A DNA stretch of 64,000 nucleotides. Origin: an uncultured Oscillospiraceae bacterium. GTDB taxonomy: Bacteria; Bacillota; Clostridia; Oscillospirales; Oscillospiraceae. This document shows positions 7,947 through 15,147 of this stretch, piece by piece. The number at the start of each line of letters is the position of its first letter. Position 1 is the stretch's first letter. The stretch is from assembly GCA_947631395.1 (NCBI GenBank), contig CANRLF010000001.1:1-64000 (forward strand). The letters run 5' to 3'. A program made the position numbers and the translations under genes. The notes beneath the pieces were generated by a model. It did no database searches and was not told the DNA's origin. It worked only from the letters and a program-made list of their open reading frames with translations.

Positions 7947-9326
7947 ATGGTAGAAACGAACACTGAGATCTTATCCTCTACGATTGAGGCGCTTATCGAG
8001 AACAAGAAGTATTCCACCCTCCGGGATATATTCGTGACCATGCGGCCCATGGACATCGCCGGGGTGCTGGGGGAGATGGGGGAGAACCGACTGCCGCTGC
8101 TTTTCAGGCTGCTTCCAAAGGAGCTGGCGGCGGACACATTTATCGAGATGGACCCGGAGGAGCAGGAGCTTCTTATCAGGGGGTTCTCCGACGCGGAGCT
8201 CAAGGAGGTCGTGGACGAGCTCTACATGGACGACGCGGTGGACCTCATAGAGGAGATGCCCGCAAACGTGGTGAAGCGGATACTGAAGTCCGCGGACCCC
8301 GAGATGCGCCGGACAATAAATGAGCTTTTGAAGTACCCCGAGGACTCAGCGGGCTCAATAATGACCACGGAGTATGTGTCCCTGCGGCCGGACATGACGG
8401 CCGAGGACGCCATAAAGCGCATCAGGCGCGGCGCGGTGGACAAGGAGACCATATACACCTGCTATGTGACCGACAACAACAGGAAGCTTGTGGGTTACGT
8501 GACGCTGAAGTCACTGCTGTTGGCAGAGGACGACACCATGATCACCGAGATAATGGGCACGGACACCATCTCTGTAACCACGACCGATGACCAGGAGGAG
8601 GTGGCGAACACCCTCTCCAAGTATGACATGTCGGCACTGCCGGTGGTGGACAAGGAGTCGCGGCTCGTGGGTATCGTCACGGTCGACGACGCTATCGACG
8701 TAATGGAGGAGGAGGCCACAGAGGACATCGAGAAGATGGCCGCCATCACCCCCACGGACAAGCCGTATCTGAAGCTATCGCCGTTTGAAATATGGAAGTC
8801 GCGTATACCGTGGCTCATGCTGTTGATGGTATCCGCCACATTTACGGGGATGATCATAAGCTCCTTTGAGAGCGCCCTGGCGAGCACCGTGGCGCTGACG
8901 GCGTTTATCCCGATGCTCATGGACACCGGAGGCAACACTGGCTCTCAGGCGTCCGTCACGGTCATTCGTGCGCTGTCGCTGGGGGATGTGGAGTTTTCGG
9001 ACTTTTTCAGGATCGTGTGGAAGGAGCTGAGAGTCGCCGTCCTGTGCGCGGTGAGCCTGGCGGTGGTGAGCTTTGCCAAGATAGAGCTCGTGGACGTGCT
9101 GCTCCTGGGCAACAGCGATATTAGCCTGACGGTGTGCCTGGTGGTCTGCGTGACGCTGGCATTCACGATAATCTGCGCGAAGCTCGTGGGATGTACCCTG
9201 CCGCTGGCGGCAAAACGCCTGGGCTTCGACCCGGCCGTTATGGCAAGCCCGTTTATAACTACTATCGTAGACGCGCTGAGCTTGCTTATTTATTTCCAGG
9301 TGGCAAGGGTCCTTTTGAAAATTTAA
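7947..9326 (+). CDS. mgtE: MgtE-family magnesium transporter
   Basis: 459 residues, standard for MgtE. Mg2+ channel of the cytoplasmic membrane. Order of domains: N-terminal superhelical domain (about 1-130, with the acidic NELLKYPEDSAGSIMTTEY boundary), two CBS domains (about 135-255) that sense Mg2+, a connecting helix, and five transmembrane helices (about 285-459). The membrane part holds PMLMDTGGNTGSQASVTVIR, the conserved pore signature. Ribosome binding site GGGAGGCAAGG. Preceded by a ~185-nt leader with a small ORF and a hairpin. Confidence 0.95.
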   Translation: MVETNTEILSSTIEALIENKKYSTLRDIFVTMRPMDIAGVLGEMGENRLPLLFRLLPKELAADTFIEMDPEEQELLIRGFSDAELKEVVDELYMDDAVDLIEEMPANVVKRILKSADPEMRRTINELLKYPEDSAGSIMTTEYVSLRPDMTAEDAIKRIRRGAVDKETIYTCYVTDNNRKLVGYVTLKSLLLAEDDTMITEIMGTDTISVTTTDDQEEVANTLSKYDMSALPVVDKESRLVGIVTVDDAIDVMEEEATEDIEKMAAITPTDKPYLKLSPFEIWKSRIPWLMLLMVSATFTGMIISSFESALASTVALTAFIPMLMDTGGNTGSQASVTVIRALSLGDVEFSDFFRIVWKELRVAVLCAVSLAVVSFAKIELVDVLLLGNSDISLTVCLVVCVTLAFTIICAKLVGCTLPLAAKRLGFDPAVMASPFITTIVDALSLLIYFQVARVLLKI

Positions 9327-9334
9327 AAAAATAC

Positions 9335-9363
9335 TTGACACCCCCGCGCCGCTGGTGTATTAT
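9335..9363 (+). promoter_or_regulatory. Strong promoter of tRNA-Leu
   Basis: Perfect TTGACA, 17-bp spacer, TATTAT, ending 10 bp before the mature tRNA 5' end. It begins 8 bp after the mgtE stop codon. Confidence 0.85.
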
Positions 9364-9373
9364 ATCGAAGTAC

Positions 9374-9461
9374 GCGCGAGTGGTGGAATTGGCAGACTCG
9401 CTAGATTCAGGTTCTAGTGTGCATTACGCACGTGCGGGTTCAAGTCCCGCCTCGCGCACCA
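9374..9461 (+). tRNA. tRNA-Leu (anticodon CAG)
   Basis: 88-nt class II tRNA. Acceptor arms GCGCGAG/CTCGCGC, anticodon stem CTAGA/TCTAG with loop TTCAGGT (anticodon CAG), a long variable arm (GTGTGCATTACGCAC), T loop TTCAAGT, and an encoded CCA end. The 3' end doubles as the prophage attachment site; the gene stays intact at the left prophage border. Confidence 0.96.
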
Positions 9462-9462
9462 A
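9435..9462 (+). other. attL core (28 bp, tRNA-Leu 3' end)
   Basis: Starts CGGGTTCAAGTCCCGCC and runs through the CCA end plus one A. It is identical to 53203-53230, and the flanking bases differ on both sides, which fixes the maximal core. It covers the T arm and acceptor 3' strand, the usual target of tyrosine integrases. Confidence 0.92.
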
Positions 9463-9465
9463 AAG

Positions 9466-9495
9466 AAAACCCCCGGATTTCCGGGGGTTTTTCTT
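9466..9495 (+). terminator. Rho-independent terminator after tRNA-Leu
   Basis: Stem CCCCCGG/CCGGGGG around ATTT, flanked by AAAA and a TTTTT tract, starting 5 bp past the tRNA end. Because it lies right of the att core, it belongs to the phage side of the junction, so the phage supplies a replacement terminator for the tRNA. Confidence 0.85.
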
Positions 9496-9574
9496 GTTTT
9501 CCTTGTGGCCGTAGGGTTTTGGGGTTTTTAAATAATTCATTTTTGAGGGGACAATTAGCGGTGGAGAGGGGGAA

Positions 9575-9623
9575 GTTAGCATTTTTTAAGGTACAAAATG
9601 CTAACTAAAATGCTAACTAAAAA
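9575..9623. promoter_or_regulatory. Candidate integrase arm-type binding sites, left
   Basis: Two direct copies of AAAATGCTAACTAAA (from 9595 and 9607) and one inverted copy (GTTAGCATTTT, 9575). A near-identical pair with G for C lies at the other prophage end (53145-53170). Paired short repeats at both ends of a prophage fit lambda-type P and P' arm sites; the assignment is an inference. Confidence 0.5.
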
Positions 9624-9631
9624 CGTGCGGT

Positions 9632-10714
9632 TCAATCGTCCCGCACGTCCTCGGGGGCTGTTTCACTTTCGGGGTTGGGATGGGAGAAAAAATTTTTAAA
9701 TTCCGTCGTATATTTTGCGACATCGCTTCTTGCAATATGTGTATAAATCTTTCTCATGGTCTGGTAATCTGACCAGCCGCCTATTTCCATTACGATTTTT
9801 TCCGGGACGCCCAGGTGATAGGCCAGTGATACGAAACTGTGACGCAGACCGTGGACCCCGACCTGGGGGAGGTCGTTCTTCTCGCATATTCGGTTTATCT
9901 GAGCCCATATTGTGTTGGGGTTACATGTGACTACAAGGCCGGAGTTCTTCTTCGCCTTGGTCAAAGCGGCGTGGAGCTCGTCGATCATTATTGGGACCGT
10001 GCGGGCGGAACTTTGATTTTTATTCTCTTTTTTCTGCTTTAGCACGTTGTCTTCGTTGAACACCGCGGCACCGCTGACTCGTATGGTATTCTTTTCAAGG
10101 TCAATGTTCTCCCACCTGAGGGCGACTATCTCGGAACGTCGGAGGCTTGACAGCGCCAGCAAAGCCGGGATCTCAACGGGGGTATCGTGTATGGCCTCGA
10201 TAAAGGGGCGTATCTGCTCCGGCTCCAGGAATGGGCGCTCGTTGGCGACGATCTGGGGGAGCTTTACCTGCGGCGGGGGAGAGCCGGTGGCATCGGTGAT
10301 CACGGAGATAAGGAAGCCCCATGAATTTTTCAGGGTCTTAGCTGAGCACAGCTTTGCCTCAAGGTTAACGGCTCTTTGCCACTGCTCGGAAGCTATATCG
10401 GACAGGGACGTATCCATAATAGATTTAAACCTTGTGCGCCGAATGGTCGTGTACCCGCGTATCGTGGAGGGTGACAGTACCGAGGAGCGATCCCTAATGT
10501 AACTGTCCACCGCCTGCCCCAGGGTGGGGAGTCTTGACGCCTGCTCCTCCGGTTTTGCCATGCGCCGGCCTGTTATATATTCTGACTTCACATATTTGGC
10601 CTGATTTACGCACTCGCGCTCGGTGGGGGCTGTGACCGTAATGCTCTCTCCTCCGAGCCGTAACTGTATGAAGTAATTCCCGGAGCTCATCCGCCGCGGT
10701 TTGGGAATATGCAT
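9632..10714 (-). CDS. int: Tyrosine-type phage integrase
   Basis: 360 residues from an ATG preceded by AAAGGAGGT; longer upstream frames lack a ribosome binding site. The N-terminus (about 1-60, GNYFIQLRLGGESITV) looks like an AP2-like arm-binding domain, then a SAM-like core-binding domain (about 65-165), then the catalytic domain. Catalytic residues visible: R in SSLRRSEIVALRW, HGLRH (HxxR), GGWSDYQTMRKIYTH with the second H/W position and the nucleophilic tyrosine. It should integrate and, with an excisionase not recognised here, excise the prophage at tRNA-Leu. It lies 22 bp after the SWIM/nuclease gene on the same strand. Confidence 0.93.
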   Translation of the reverse strand: MHIPKPRRMSSGNYFIQLRLGGESITVTAPTERECVNQAKYVKSEYITGRRMAKPEEQASRLPTLGQAVDSYIRDRSSVLSPSTIRGYTTIRRTRFKSIMDTSLSDIASEQWQRAVNLEAKLCSAKTLKNSWGFLISVITDATGSPPPQVKLPQIVANERPFLEPEQIRPFIEAIHDTPVEIPALLALSSLRRSEIVALRWENIDLEKNTIRVSGAAVFNEDNVLKQKKENKNQSSARTVPIMIDELHAALTKAKKNSGLVVTCNPNTIWAQINRICEKNDLPQVGVHGLRHSFVSLAYHLGVPEKIVMEIGGWSDYQTMRKIYTHIARSDVAKYTTEFKNFFSHPNPESETAPEDVRDD

Positions 10715-10736
10715 TGAGGGACCTCCTTTCGGAAAT

Positions 10737-12377
10737 TCAAGAGCCGTGCCAGTGGTAGGCGCGACGGAAGCCGGCGGCGGTAGCTTCTTTGACGGTAAAG
10801 GCATACATTTCGCCGGGGTTTTTAATTTGGACGTTGTCGTACTGGTCGTCCATGGGAAGATGATATATCTTTGTCTCACCATACTCGTCGTGACCAATAT
10901 TGCACTTTATACGTGGGAAGTCCACCATCTTATGATTTTCAACCACCGAGATTTTAAGATAATCCGCTACTTTACGGGCCGTCTCTGAAATGGTGGTGTT
11001 GGTAATAAAAACGCCCTTCACATTGCCGTATGTATAGGGGTGCTCGATCTGGTACGATACCATGCTCCCATAGAGCTGAAAGATATGTTTCTCGTGAATT
11101 GTTTTCGACTGAGCCCAATACTTGCATTGGATTATGAGCGTGAGCGAGCCTTTCACGCATATGAGGTCCCGGCCCATGTCCTCCAAGCGCATAAGGCTGC
11201 CGTAGTTGGTGACATTATAGCCTTCTTGCCGACATTCATATGCGACAGAAAGCTCATAGTCGCGGCCTATTTGCCAACTGCTTTTTTTATGGGAGTCAAC
11301 ATATCGGTCGAGTGCTAATTGATATTTCTCAGCATCAGATAGTTTCTTGTATTCCTCTGGGCTCAACCAGTGGCGCATGGCCTTTTGCTCATCGGTAACC
11401 TCGGAATCTATTTCCTCATCAGCGATTCTGGTAGCCTCCCGAACGGAAATCTCTTTGAAGTCTGTAAGCCAAGGGAACATGCTTTCATAAAAGTTGAGCT
11501 GATATTCATAGAGTTTATTTTGAAGCTGTAGTGTTTTCTTTTCCTTTCTTATGCGAGAGAGCTCACTTGCGGCTTTAACAGCTTTACGGTCGCGGAGTTC
11601 CTTTTCAGTTTTTCTGTCGAGTAGATCAAAATAATCGGCAATCTGCTTTGACAGCCAAGGAGCGGATTGAGAGGTTTCACGCATTATGCGCTTAATACTG
11701 TCACTGCGTTTTTGAAGGGCACCTTTTTCGCGTTTTAGTTTGGCCGCTTCAATCATAGCCATATCTTTTTCGTGTTCAGCGACATCTCGCATTTGCGTGT
11801 ACTTCAAGAAAAATTTATGCTTGTCTTCTTCTGATACAGAGAGAAGCACGCCAACCTCAAGGGCCAACCTTAGCATATGCTTACAAGGCTTCTGTCTCCG
11901 TTTAAAATCCTCACATGTACAATTATCAAGAGTGACTGTATAAATTCCTGATTTTCCTTTTATCTGCGTACCAATCGTGAGCGGGTAAGTCAGAGTGGCA
12001 TTTTCATTAAGAGCTGTCAGGAGCCTTGTGTTATCGCTGAAAGCGCCATCGTAAATCAAGGCATTAAATGCGGCGGTGTTCTGAAAATAGGGACGGGACG
12101 CGACCTTAGCGGCAGAAGCTGCCATGCCTTCGCGAATGCGGGTAGTGATTAGAAAATCCGTATTTGAATATTTCTTTTGGAGCAATTCTTCTTCCCGCTT
12201 AAGCTTGTCGGCTTGCTTATCTAAAGATTCCTTTTGATGAATGAGTTCTCTCTGATAATCCGAAAACTTCATCTGAGTTTCACGAATTGAAGTTTTTAAC
12301 GATTCCTTTTCAAAGAAGCGCAGAACGAGCAGTGCTACAACTACGACGGCTAAAATGATACAAATTGTTATTTCCAT
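10737..12377 (-). CDS. Membrane-anchored SWIM-finger protein with Mrr-like nuclease domain (candidate prophage defence gene)
   Basis: 546 residues from an ATG preceded by GAAAGGAAG. One N-terminal transmembrane helix (about 4-21), a charged coiled coil (25-70), a SWIM zinc finger with C153, C155, C165, H167 (CTC then CKH), a second long coiled coil (205-300), and a restriction-endonuclease-like domain: E375, D404 (MGRDLI), then IIQCKYW with Q417 and K419, the PD-(D/E)xK pattern of Mrr-type nucleases. The tail (FTVKEATAAGFRRAY) resembles a degenerate Ada-type zinc-binding end. Lower GC than neighbours. Located between integrase and repressor, a usual site for lysogenic conversion cargo. Function not demonstrated; defence is inferred. 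Confidence 0.7.
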   Translation of the reverse strand: MEITICIILAVVVVALLVLRFFEKESLKTSIRETQMKFSDYQRELIHQKESLDKQADKLKREEELLQKKYSNTDFLITTRIREGMAASAAKVASRPYFQNTAAFNALIYDGAFSDNTRLLTALNENATLTYPLTIGTQIKGKSGIYTVTLDNCTCEDFKRRQKPCKHMLRLALEVGVLLSVSEEDKHKFFLKYTQMRDVAEHEKDMAMIEAAKLKREKGALQKRSDSIKRIMRETSQSAPWLSKQIADYFDLLDRKTEKELRDRKAVKAASELSRIRKEKKTLQLQNKLYEYQLNFYESMFPWLTDFKEISVREATRIADEEIDSEVTDEQKAMRHWLSPEEYKKLSDAEKYQLALDRYVDSHKKSSWQIGRDYELSVAYECRQEGYNVTNYGSLMRLEDMGRDLICVKGSLTLIIQCKYWAQSKTIHEKHIFQLYGSMVSYQIEHPYTYGNVKGVFITNTTISETARKVADYLKISVVENHKMVDFPRIKCNIGHDEYGETKIYHLPMDDQYDNVQIKNPGEMYAFTVKEATAAGFRRAYHWHGS

Positions 12378-12421
12378 TAAATACTTCCTTTCATGAAAAA
12401 ACTTGCCATCGTGTTCAAAAT

Positions 12422-12793
12422 TCAAGCTTCCTTTTCGCCCACTCTATTCGGGTTATATTTTTTATACTTGCCGGATCGAACGAGGTCATCAGCATAGTCA
12501 AGAAGTTTTTCTTGCCCTTCTTTGTTGAGAACCTCAAGCGCGCTTTCCAGTGTTTGCAACGCTGGCGTCATTGCAACGTGGAGGGGGACGGAGGATGGAG
12601 CATCATCTAATATGGCGCTTTTTGGAACATTAAAAAAATCAGCCATTTTCTGAACAGCGCCCATTCGAGGGACCTTTGAATCTATTTCCCACGTAGAAAC
12701 GGCCTTATCTGTTACGCCTGCTATCTGACCAAGCTGGCTTTGGCTTAGACCGTGCTCCTCTCTTAAGCGGCGTATATTCTGACCAATAGACAT
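12422..12793 (-). CDS. CI-like XRE-family repressor
   Basis: 123 residues from an ATG preceded by GGAGGTG. An N-terminal helix-turn-helix (about 3-58: NIRRLREEHGLSQSQLGQIA, then KAVSTWE) is followed by a helical C-terminal dimerisation region. No S24 peptidase dyad is seen, so it is not a LexA/CI autoprotease. It probably keeps the prophage silent by binding CTACTT-type dyads in the divergent promoter region. It is on the same strand as int and the SWIM/nuclease gene, so all three could be expressed in the lysogen. Confidence 0.82.
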   Translation of the reverse strand: MSIGQNIRRLREEHGLSQSQLGQIAGVTDKAVSTWEIDSKVPRMGAVQKMADFFNVPKSAILDDAPSSVPLHVAMTPALQTLESALEVLNKEGQEKLLDYADDLVRSGKYKKYNPNRVGEKEA

Positions 12794-12817
12794 GGTATTA
12801 TCACCTCCATATTTGCG

Positions 12818-12846
12818 ATGATACACCGAAAGTAGAAAAAACGCAA
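12818..12846 (-). promoter_or_regulatory. Repressor maintenance promoter
   Basis: Read on the minus strand: TTGCGT, 17 bp, TATCAT, upstream of the repressor start. Its spacer carries a half-operator CTACTTT, consistent with autoregulation. Confidence 0.6.
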
Positions 12847-12876
12847 CAAAAATTTTAAAAAATCTACAAAAAGGTC

Positions 12877-12905
12877 TTGACAACCTACTTTAAGTAGAGT
12901 ATGCT
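12877..12905 (+). promoter_or_regulatory. Early rightward (lytic) promoter
   Basis: Perfect TTGACA, 17-bp spacer, TATGCT, divergent from the repressor promoter and 30 bp upstream of the Cro-like start. The spacer contains a full dyad operator (12885-12897), so repressor binding would block RNA polymerase. Confidence 0.8.
12885..12897. promoter_or_regulatory. Operator dyad O1
   Basis: CTACTT-T-AAGTAG, a perfect 6-bp dyad around one base, located between the -35 and -10 boxes of the rightward promoter. Confidence 0.7.
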
Positions 12906-12934
12906 TGTTTCATCAAAGGAAAAGAGGTGAGAAC

Positions 12935-13132
12935 ATGGAACGCGTCTTTACTGTGAAGCAGGCGAGGCAATTGGCAGGATTGACACAAGTAAATATGGCG
13001 AATGAAATGGGCATTTCTCGTGATTCTTATCGAAAAATCGAGCTGCGCCCTGATCTGGCGACCGTTGGGCAAGCGCACGATATAAGTAGAATTACCCAAA
13101 TTCCGGTTGACCAGATTTCTTTTTGCCTTTAA
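12935..13132 (+). CDS. Cro-like XRE-family regulator
   Basis: 65 residues from an ATG with GAGGTGAG upstream. Helix-turn-helix: FTVKQARQLAGLTQVNMANEMGIS then SYRKIE. Short size and position opposite the repressor are typical of Cro or an early-gene antirepressor. It is flanked on both sides by CTACTT/AAGTAG dyads, which it may share with the repressor. The acidic/hydrophobic C-terminus (DQISFCL) is unassigned. Confidence 0.75.
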   Translation: MERVFTVKQARQLAGLTQVNMANEMGISRDSYRKIELRPDLATVGQAHDISRITQIPVDQISFCL

Positions 13133-13134
13133 AT

Positions 13135-13147
13135 CTACTATAAGTAG
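13135..13147. promoter_or_regulatory. Operator dyad O2
   Basis: CTACT-ATA-AGTAG immediately after the Cro-like stop and just before the ribosome binding site of the next small gene. Same half-sites as O1; a further half-site TATAAGTAGAATTA sits inside the Cro-like gene near 13080. Confidence 0.6.
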
Positions 13148-13165
13148 AATTAGGAGGTGATCATA

Positions 13166-13312
13166 ATGGACAAAGAGCAGATAAAGCGAGTGACGGAAAT
13201 CCTGATAAATGCCATGGAGCGGGTGACAAAGAAAAATGACGCGACCCCGATAGAGGCTGAAGCTCTATGCAGGATCGCATCGGTGATGATTGAGTATGCC
13301 AAGTTGGATTAA
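13166..13312 (+). CDS. Small early phage protein, 48 residues
   Basis: ATG with a near-perfect AGGAGGTGAT ribosome binding site. Helical and charged (starts MDKEQIKRVTEILINAMERV), no cysteine pair or membrane segment. Product of the first operon after the Cro-like gene; not recognised. Confidence 0.65.
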   Translation: MDKEQIKRVTEILINAMERVTKKNDATPIEAEALCRIASVMIEYAKLD

Positions 13313-13326
13313 CGCTTTCGAAGAAC

Positions 13327-13356
13327 CCGGCGAACGTGTTGGAGCACGTTCACCGG
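13327..13356. terminator. Hairpin between convergent genes
   Basis: CCGGCGAACGTG TTGGAG CACGTTCACCGG: a 12-bp stem with one G-T pair, between the stop codons of the 48- and 46-residue genes. No strong T run, but the position suggests a bidirectional terminator. Confidence 0.55.
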
Positions 13357-13369
13357 CTACCCGTACAGA

Positions 13370-13510
13370 TTATTTTGACTTGGACTTCCGGTTGACCAGC
13401 GCGGAGGCGGCGGCAGTTTTGGACGCTTTGCTGTACCGGTTGTCCCGAAGAACCTTTGACGCGGTGGAGGCCGCGCCGGAGGATGTACGGACACTGTTCT
13501 TCTTTGCCAT
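13370..13510 (-). CDS. Small Ala/Ser/Lys-rich phage protein, 46 residues
   Basis: ATG with AAGGAGGTGAAAC upstream on the minus strand. Basic, small-residue-rich repeats (SGAASTASKVLRD, SKASKTAAASALVN) and a KSKSK tail. Very similar short proteins occur widely on phages and integrative elements without a known role. The opposing plus-strand frame has no ribosome binding site and is a shadow. Confidence 0.7.
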   Translation of the reverse strand: MAKKNSVRTSSGAASTASKVLRDNRYSKASKTAAASALVNRKSKSK

Positions 13511-13654
13511 AGTTTCACCTCCTTCCTCTAAATGTTATGGAGAGGACGGAGCGAGAGGATGGAGACAGGGCACAAGGCGTTGAGCGGCACCAATAAATTA
13601 TACCACAAAATGTGTGAAATTTCAACAAAATGTTTGAGAGGAGGCGTGAGAGAA

Positions 13655-13831
13655 ATGCCGGAAAAAACAAACCCGCCCCGTAAATGCAGGTGGGGCGGGG
13701 ATAAGGTGATTGTCCAATCTGGTGGAATGGAAAAGACATTCTATATTCCTGAGCTGAACGAAGAAAACAGAAGGTGGCTTGAAAACATCATTCATATGTT
13801 TTCGGAATGGGCGGCTGAGAATAACGAGTAG
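13655..13831 (+). CDS. Small phage protein, 58 residues
   Basis: ATG with GAGAGGAGG upstream. Basic N-terminus (EKTNPPRKCRWGGDKVIV) and acidic helical C-terminus (ELNEENRRWLENIIHMF). Not recognised. Its last 44 bp overlap the 3' end of a convergent gene. Confidence 0.6.
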   Translation: MPEKTNPPRKCRWGGDKVIVQSGGMEKTFYIPELNEENRRWLENIIHMFSEWAAENNE

Positions 13832-14057
13832 ATTCTGTTGACCCCTGTTTGACTTTCAAGACGATAAAGGGAGCCAGTGCCGTGGCCCCGTGGAGGACTT
13901 GCTTCAAAGCACTCAACGAGGCGTCGGTTCTTATGATCACGGAATTGTCAAAAACCCGCAGCAGAAGGAACGGAAAAGCGAGAGGTTCAAGAGCTGCTTC
14001 AACAATTTCGTCCGGGAGAGGACCGTCACGGTGTAGGTAGTATTCATTCTTGCACAC
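13788..14057 (-). CDS. Hypothetical phage protein, convergent small gene
   Basis: 89 residues from a GTG start 8 bp after AAAGGGGG; an in-frame GTG at 14066 is also possible but overlaps the ribosome binding site. Sequence has a CKNEYYLHRDGPLPDEIVE start and a hydrophobic middle (FPFLLLRVFDNSVII) without a clear membrane helix. It has its own extended -10 promoter with a motif shared by the 78-residue minus-strand gene downstream. Not recognised. Confidence 0.5.
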   Translation of the reverse strand: MCKNEYYLHRDGPLPDEIVEAALEPLAFPFLLLRVFDNSVIIRTDASLSALKQVLHGATALAPFIVLKVKQGSTESTRYSQPPIPKTYE

Positions 14058-14080
14058 TTTATTCACCCCCTTTCGACGTC

Positions 14081-14098
14081 ATTATATCACAGCGTGAG
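14081..14098 (-). promoter_or_regulatory. Extended -10 promoter with shared motif, copy 1
   Basis: Minus strand reads CTCACGCTGTGATATAAT: TGATATAAT is an extended -10 and the CTCACGCTGTGA part is shared with 14823-14840. A conserved site overlapping two separate promoters suggests a common regulator. Confidence 0.5.
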
Positions 14099-14139
14099 TT
14101 GGATCACCACATTTTTCTTCCAAGGCGGGAGGTGAAAAA

Positions 14140-14409
14140 ATGAAATGGATACAGCTTTTCTATCTGATTGCGTCGATCCTGTCGTATCTTGGCTTTGTGG
14201 TCTATCTTGATGTCTCTTTGCTTTTGTGGCTAAGAAAGACGCCAAAGGATAATCGGAACGACAACGGCCAACACCCCAAAAATCACAGCGACGATAACAG
14301 CTATCTTTTGCCATTTAAGGGTGTCCTTGGCGATTTTCTCCTGTTCCTTGCCAACGCGAGTTTCCTCTGGTTCGTCGCCTTTCTGCGTTGGATGGTCATG
14401 GGACGGTGA
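14140..14409 (+). CDS. Possible small membrane protein (strand uncertain)
   Basis: 89 residues with a GGGAGGTGAAAAA ribosome binding site, two hydrophobic stretches (about 5-30 and 58-85) and a polar linker rich in Asn and Asp. The opposite strand (14230-about 14410) also encodes a convincing single-helix end (DTLKWQKIAVIVAVIFG, ending VVVPIILWRLS) but without a clear start. Only one of the two is likely real over the second half, and a recombination scar near 14400 may have joined unrelated pieces. Confidence 0.4.
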   Translation: MKWIQLFYLIASILSYLGFVVYLDVSLLLWLRKTPKDNRNDNGQHPKNHSDDNSYLLPFKGVLGDFLLFLANASFLWFVAFLRWMVMGR

Positions 14410-14498
14410 AGTACCCCATTCTTGCGCGCCTGCTTGGGTGCACGGTGGATGAGCTGTTTGAGGAGAAGGGAGGTGAGCGGGATGGAAATTGTAATTAA
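14406..14498 (+). pseudogene. C-terminal fragment of an XRE-type repressor
   Basis: In the frame starting GTG-AAG-TAC the peptide reads YPILARLLGCTVDELFEEKG and then ends, which is the characteristic last helix of Cro/CI-like proteins. The DNA-binding part expected upstream is missing in all frames, so this is a decayed or recombined remnant. The next gene starts inside it. Confidence 0.5.
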
Positions 14499-14625
14499 AG
14501 GAGAAGCAACAGAAATTGCCGCCCTTGTAGTTGCGATACAAGAGCGGCGGGATTTGACGAAAATCAGCGAGGAAGATTTTCTTGCTCCTCTGAAAAAATT
14601 ACAAGGAGGCCGGACTGCTCAATGA
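14482..14625 (+). CDS. Small phage protein, 47 residues
   Basis: ATG with GGGAGGTGAGCGG upstream; starts MEIVIKGEATEIAALVVAIQ, helical. Not recognised. It overlaps the end of the convergent 78-residue gene by about 60 bp. Confidence 0.5.
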   Translation: MEIVIKGEATEIAALVVAIQERRDLTKISEEDFLAPLKKLQGGRTAQ

Positions 14626-14800
14626 TTCCCTTGCAGATGGCGGAGGAAGTTTGAGGGATTTCGGTTAATAGAAAGGCACAAACAGTTCTGAAGTCAGCTA
14701 ACCCATCTTCATTAAATACATTTTTTGCTCTTTTCATTAAATCAATGGCTTCTTCAGCGGTAACCTTATTAACCAAGGCTTCAAATTCAGATTGCCTCAT
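14564..14800 (-). CDS. Hypothetical phage protein, 78 residues
   Basis: ATG with AAAGGAGGTGAAATT upstream on the minus strand. Helical and acidic (SEFEALVNKVTAEEAIDLMK), no known motif. It has its own extended -10 promoter carrying the shared CTCACxCTGTGA motif, so it may be expressed in the lysogen together with the 89-residue minus-strand gene. Confidence 0.6.
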   Translation of the reverse strand: MRQSEFEALVNKVTAEEAIDLMKRAKNVFNEDGLADFRTVCAFLLTEIPQTSSAICKGIIEQSGLLVIFSEEQENLPR

Positions 14801-14822
14801 AATTTCACCTCCTTTCGTCACC

Positions 14823-14840
14823 ATTTTATCACAGTGTGAG
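14823..14840 (-). promoter_or_regulatory. Extended -10 promoter with shared motif, copy 2
   Basis: Minus strand reads CTCACACTGTGATAAAAT; only one base differs from copy 1 in the CTCACxCTGTGA part. The downstream GACGAAAGG leader is also similar. Confidence 0.5.
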
Positions 14841-14913
14841 CGGATTGAACAGGGTGAAAGGTTGAATAGGACAAACCGGGACGGAAATAGACTTCACCGG
14901 GAGGCGATGGGGT

Positions 14914-15147
14914 ATGAAGAAACAACAGAAAATCACGGTGAAGTCGTTTGTGCGTTACCAGGGGGAGCTGGTGGAGTTCAAGGACTTGCCGCCGGACGTG
15001 AAGCAAAAGGCGGCCACGGAGCTTGCCCTTCGGTATTTCAATACGCTCTTTGCGGGTAAGGCGGTTTTTACCGTGGCGGAGGATACCGCCGGCGTGGGAC
15101 CGGTGGGCGGACTAATCAGAAAGGAAGAAAATGAAATTGGCGCTTGA
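14914..15147 (+). CDS. Hypothetical early phage protein, 77 residues
   Basis: ATG preceded by GGGAGGCGATGGGGT. Basic N-terminus, central SFVRYQGELVEFKDLPPDVK resembling short phage proteins that hold a Rep- or HTH-like helical pair; ends acidic. The next gene starts inside it (17-bp overlap), so they are translationally coupled. Confidence 0.6.
   Translation: MKKQQKITVKSFVRYQGELVEFKDLPPDVKQKAATELALRYFNTLFAGKAVFTVAEDTAGVGPVGGLIRKEENEIGA

Noticed and set aside
13290..13583. Plus-strand frame opposite the 46-residue Ala/Ser/Lys-rich protein
   Set aside because: The minus strand has a strong ribosome binding site and a recognisable small phage protein; the plus frame lacks a start signal.
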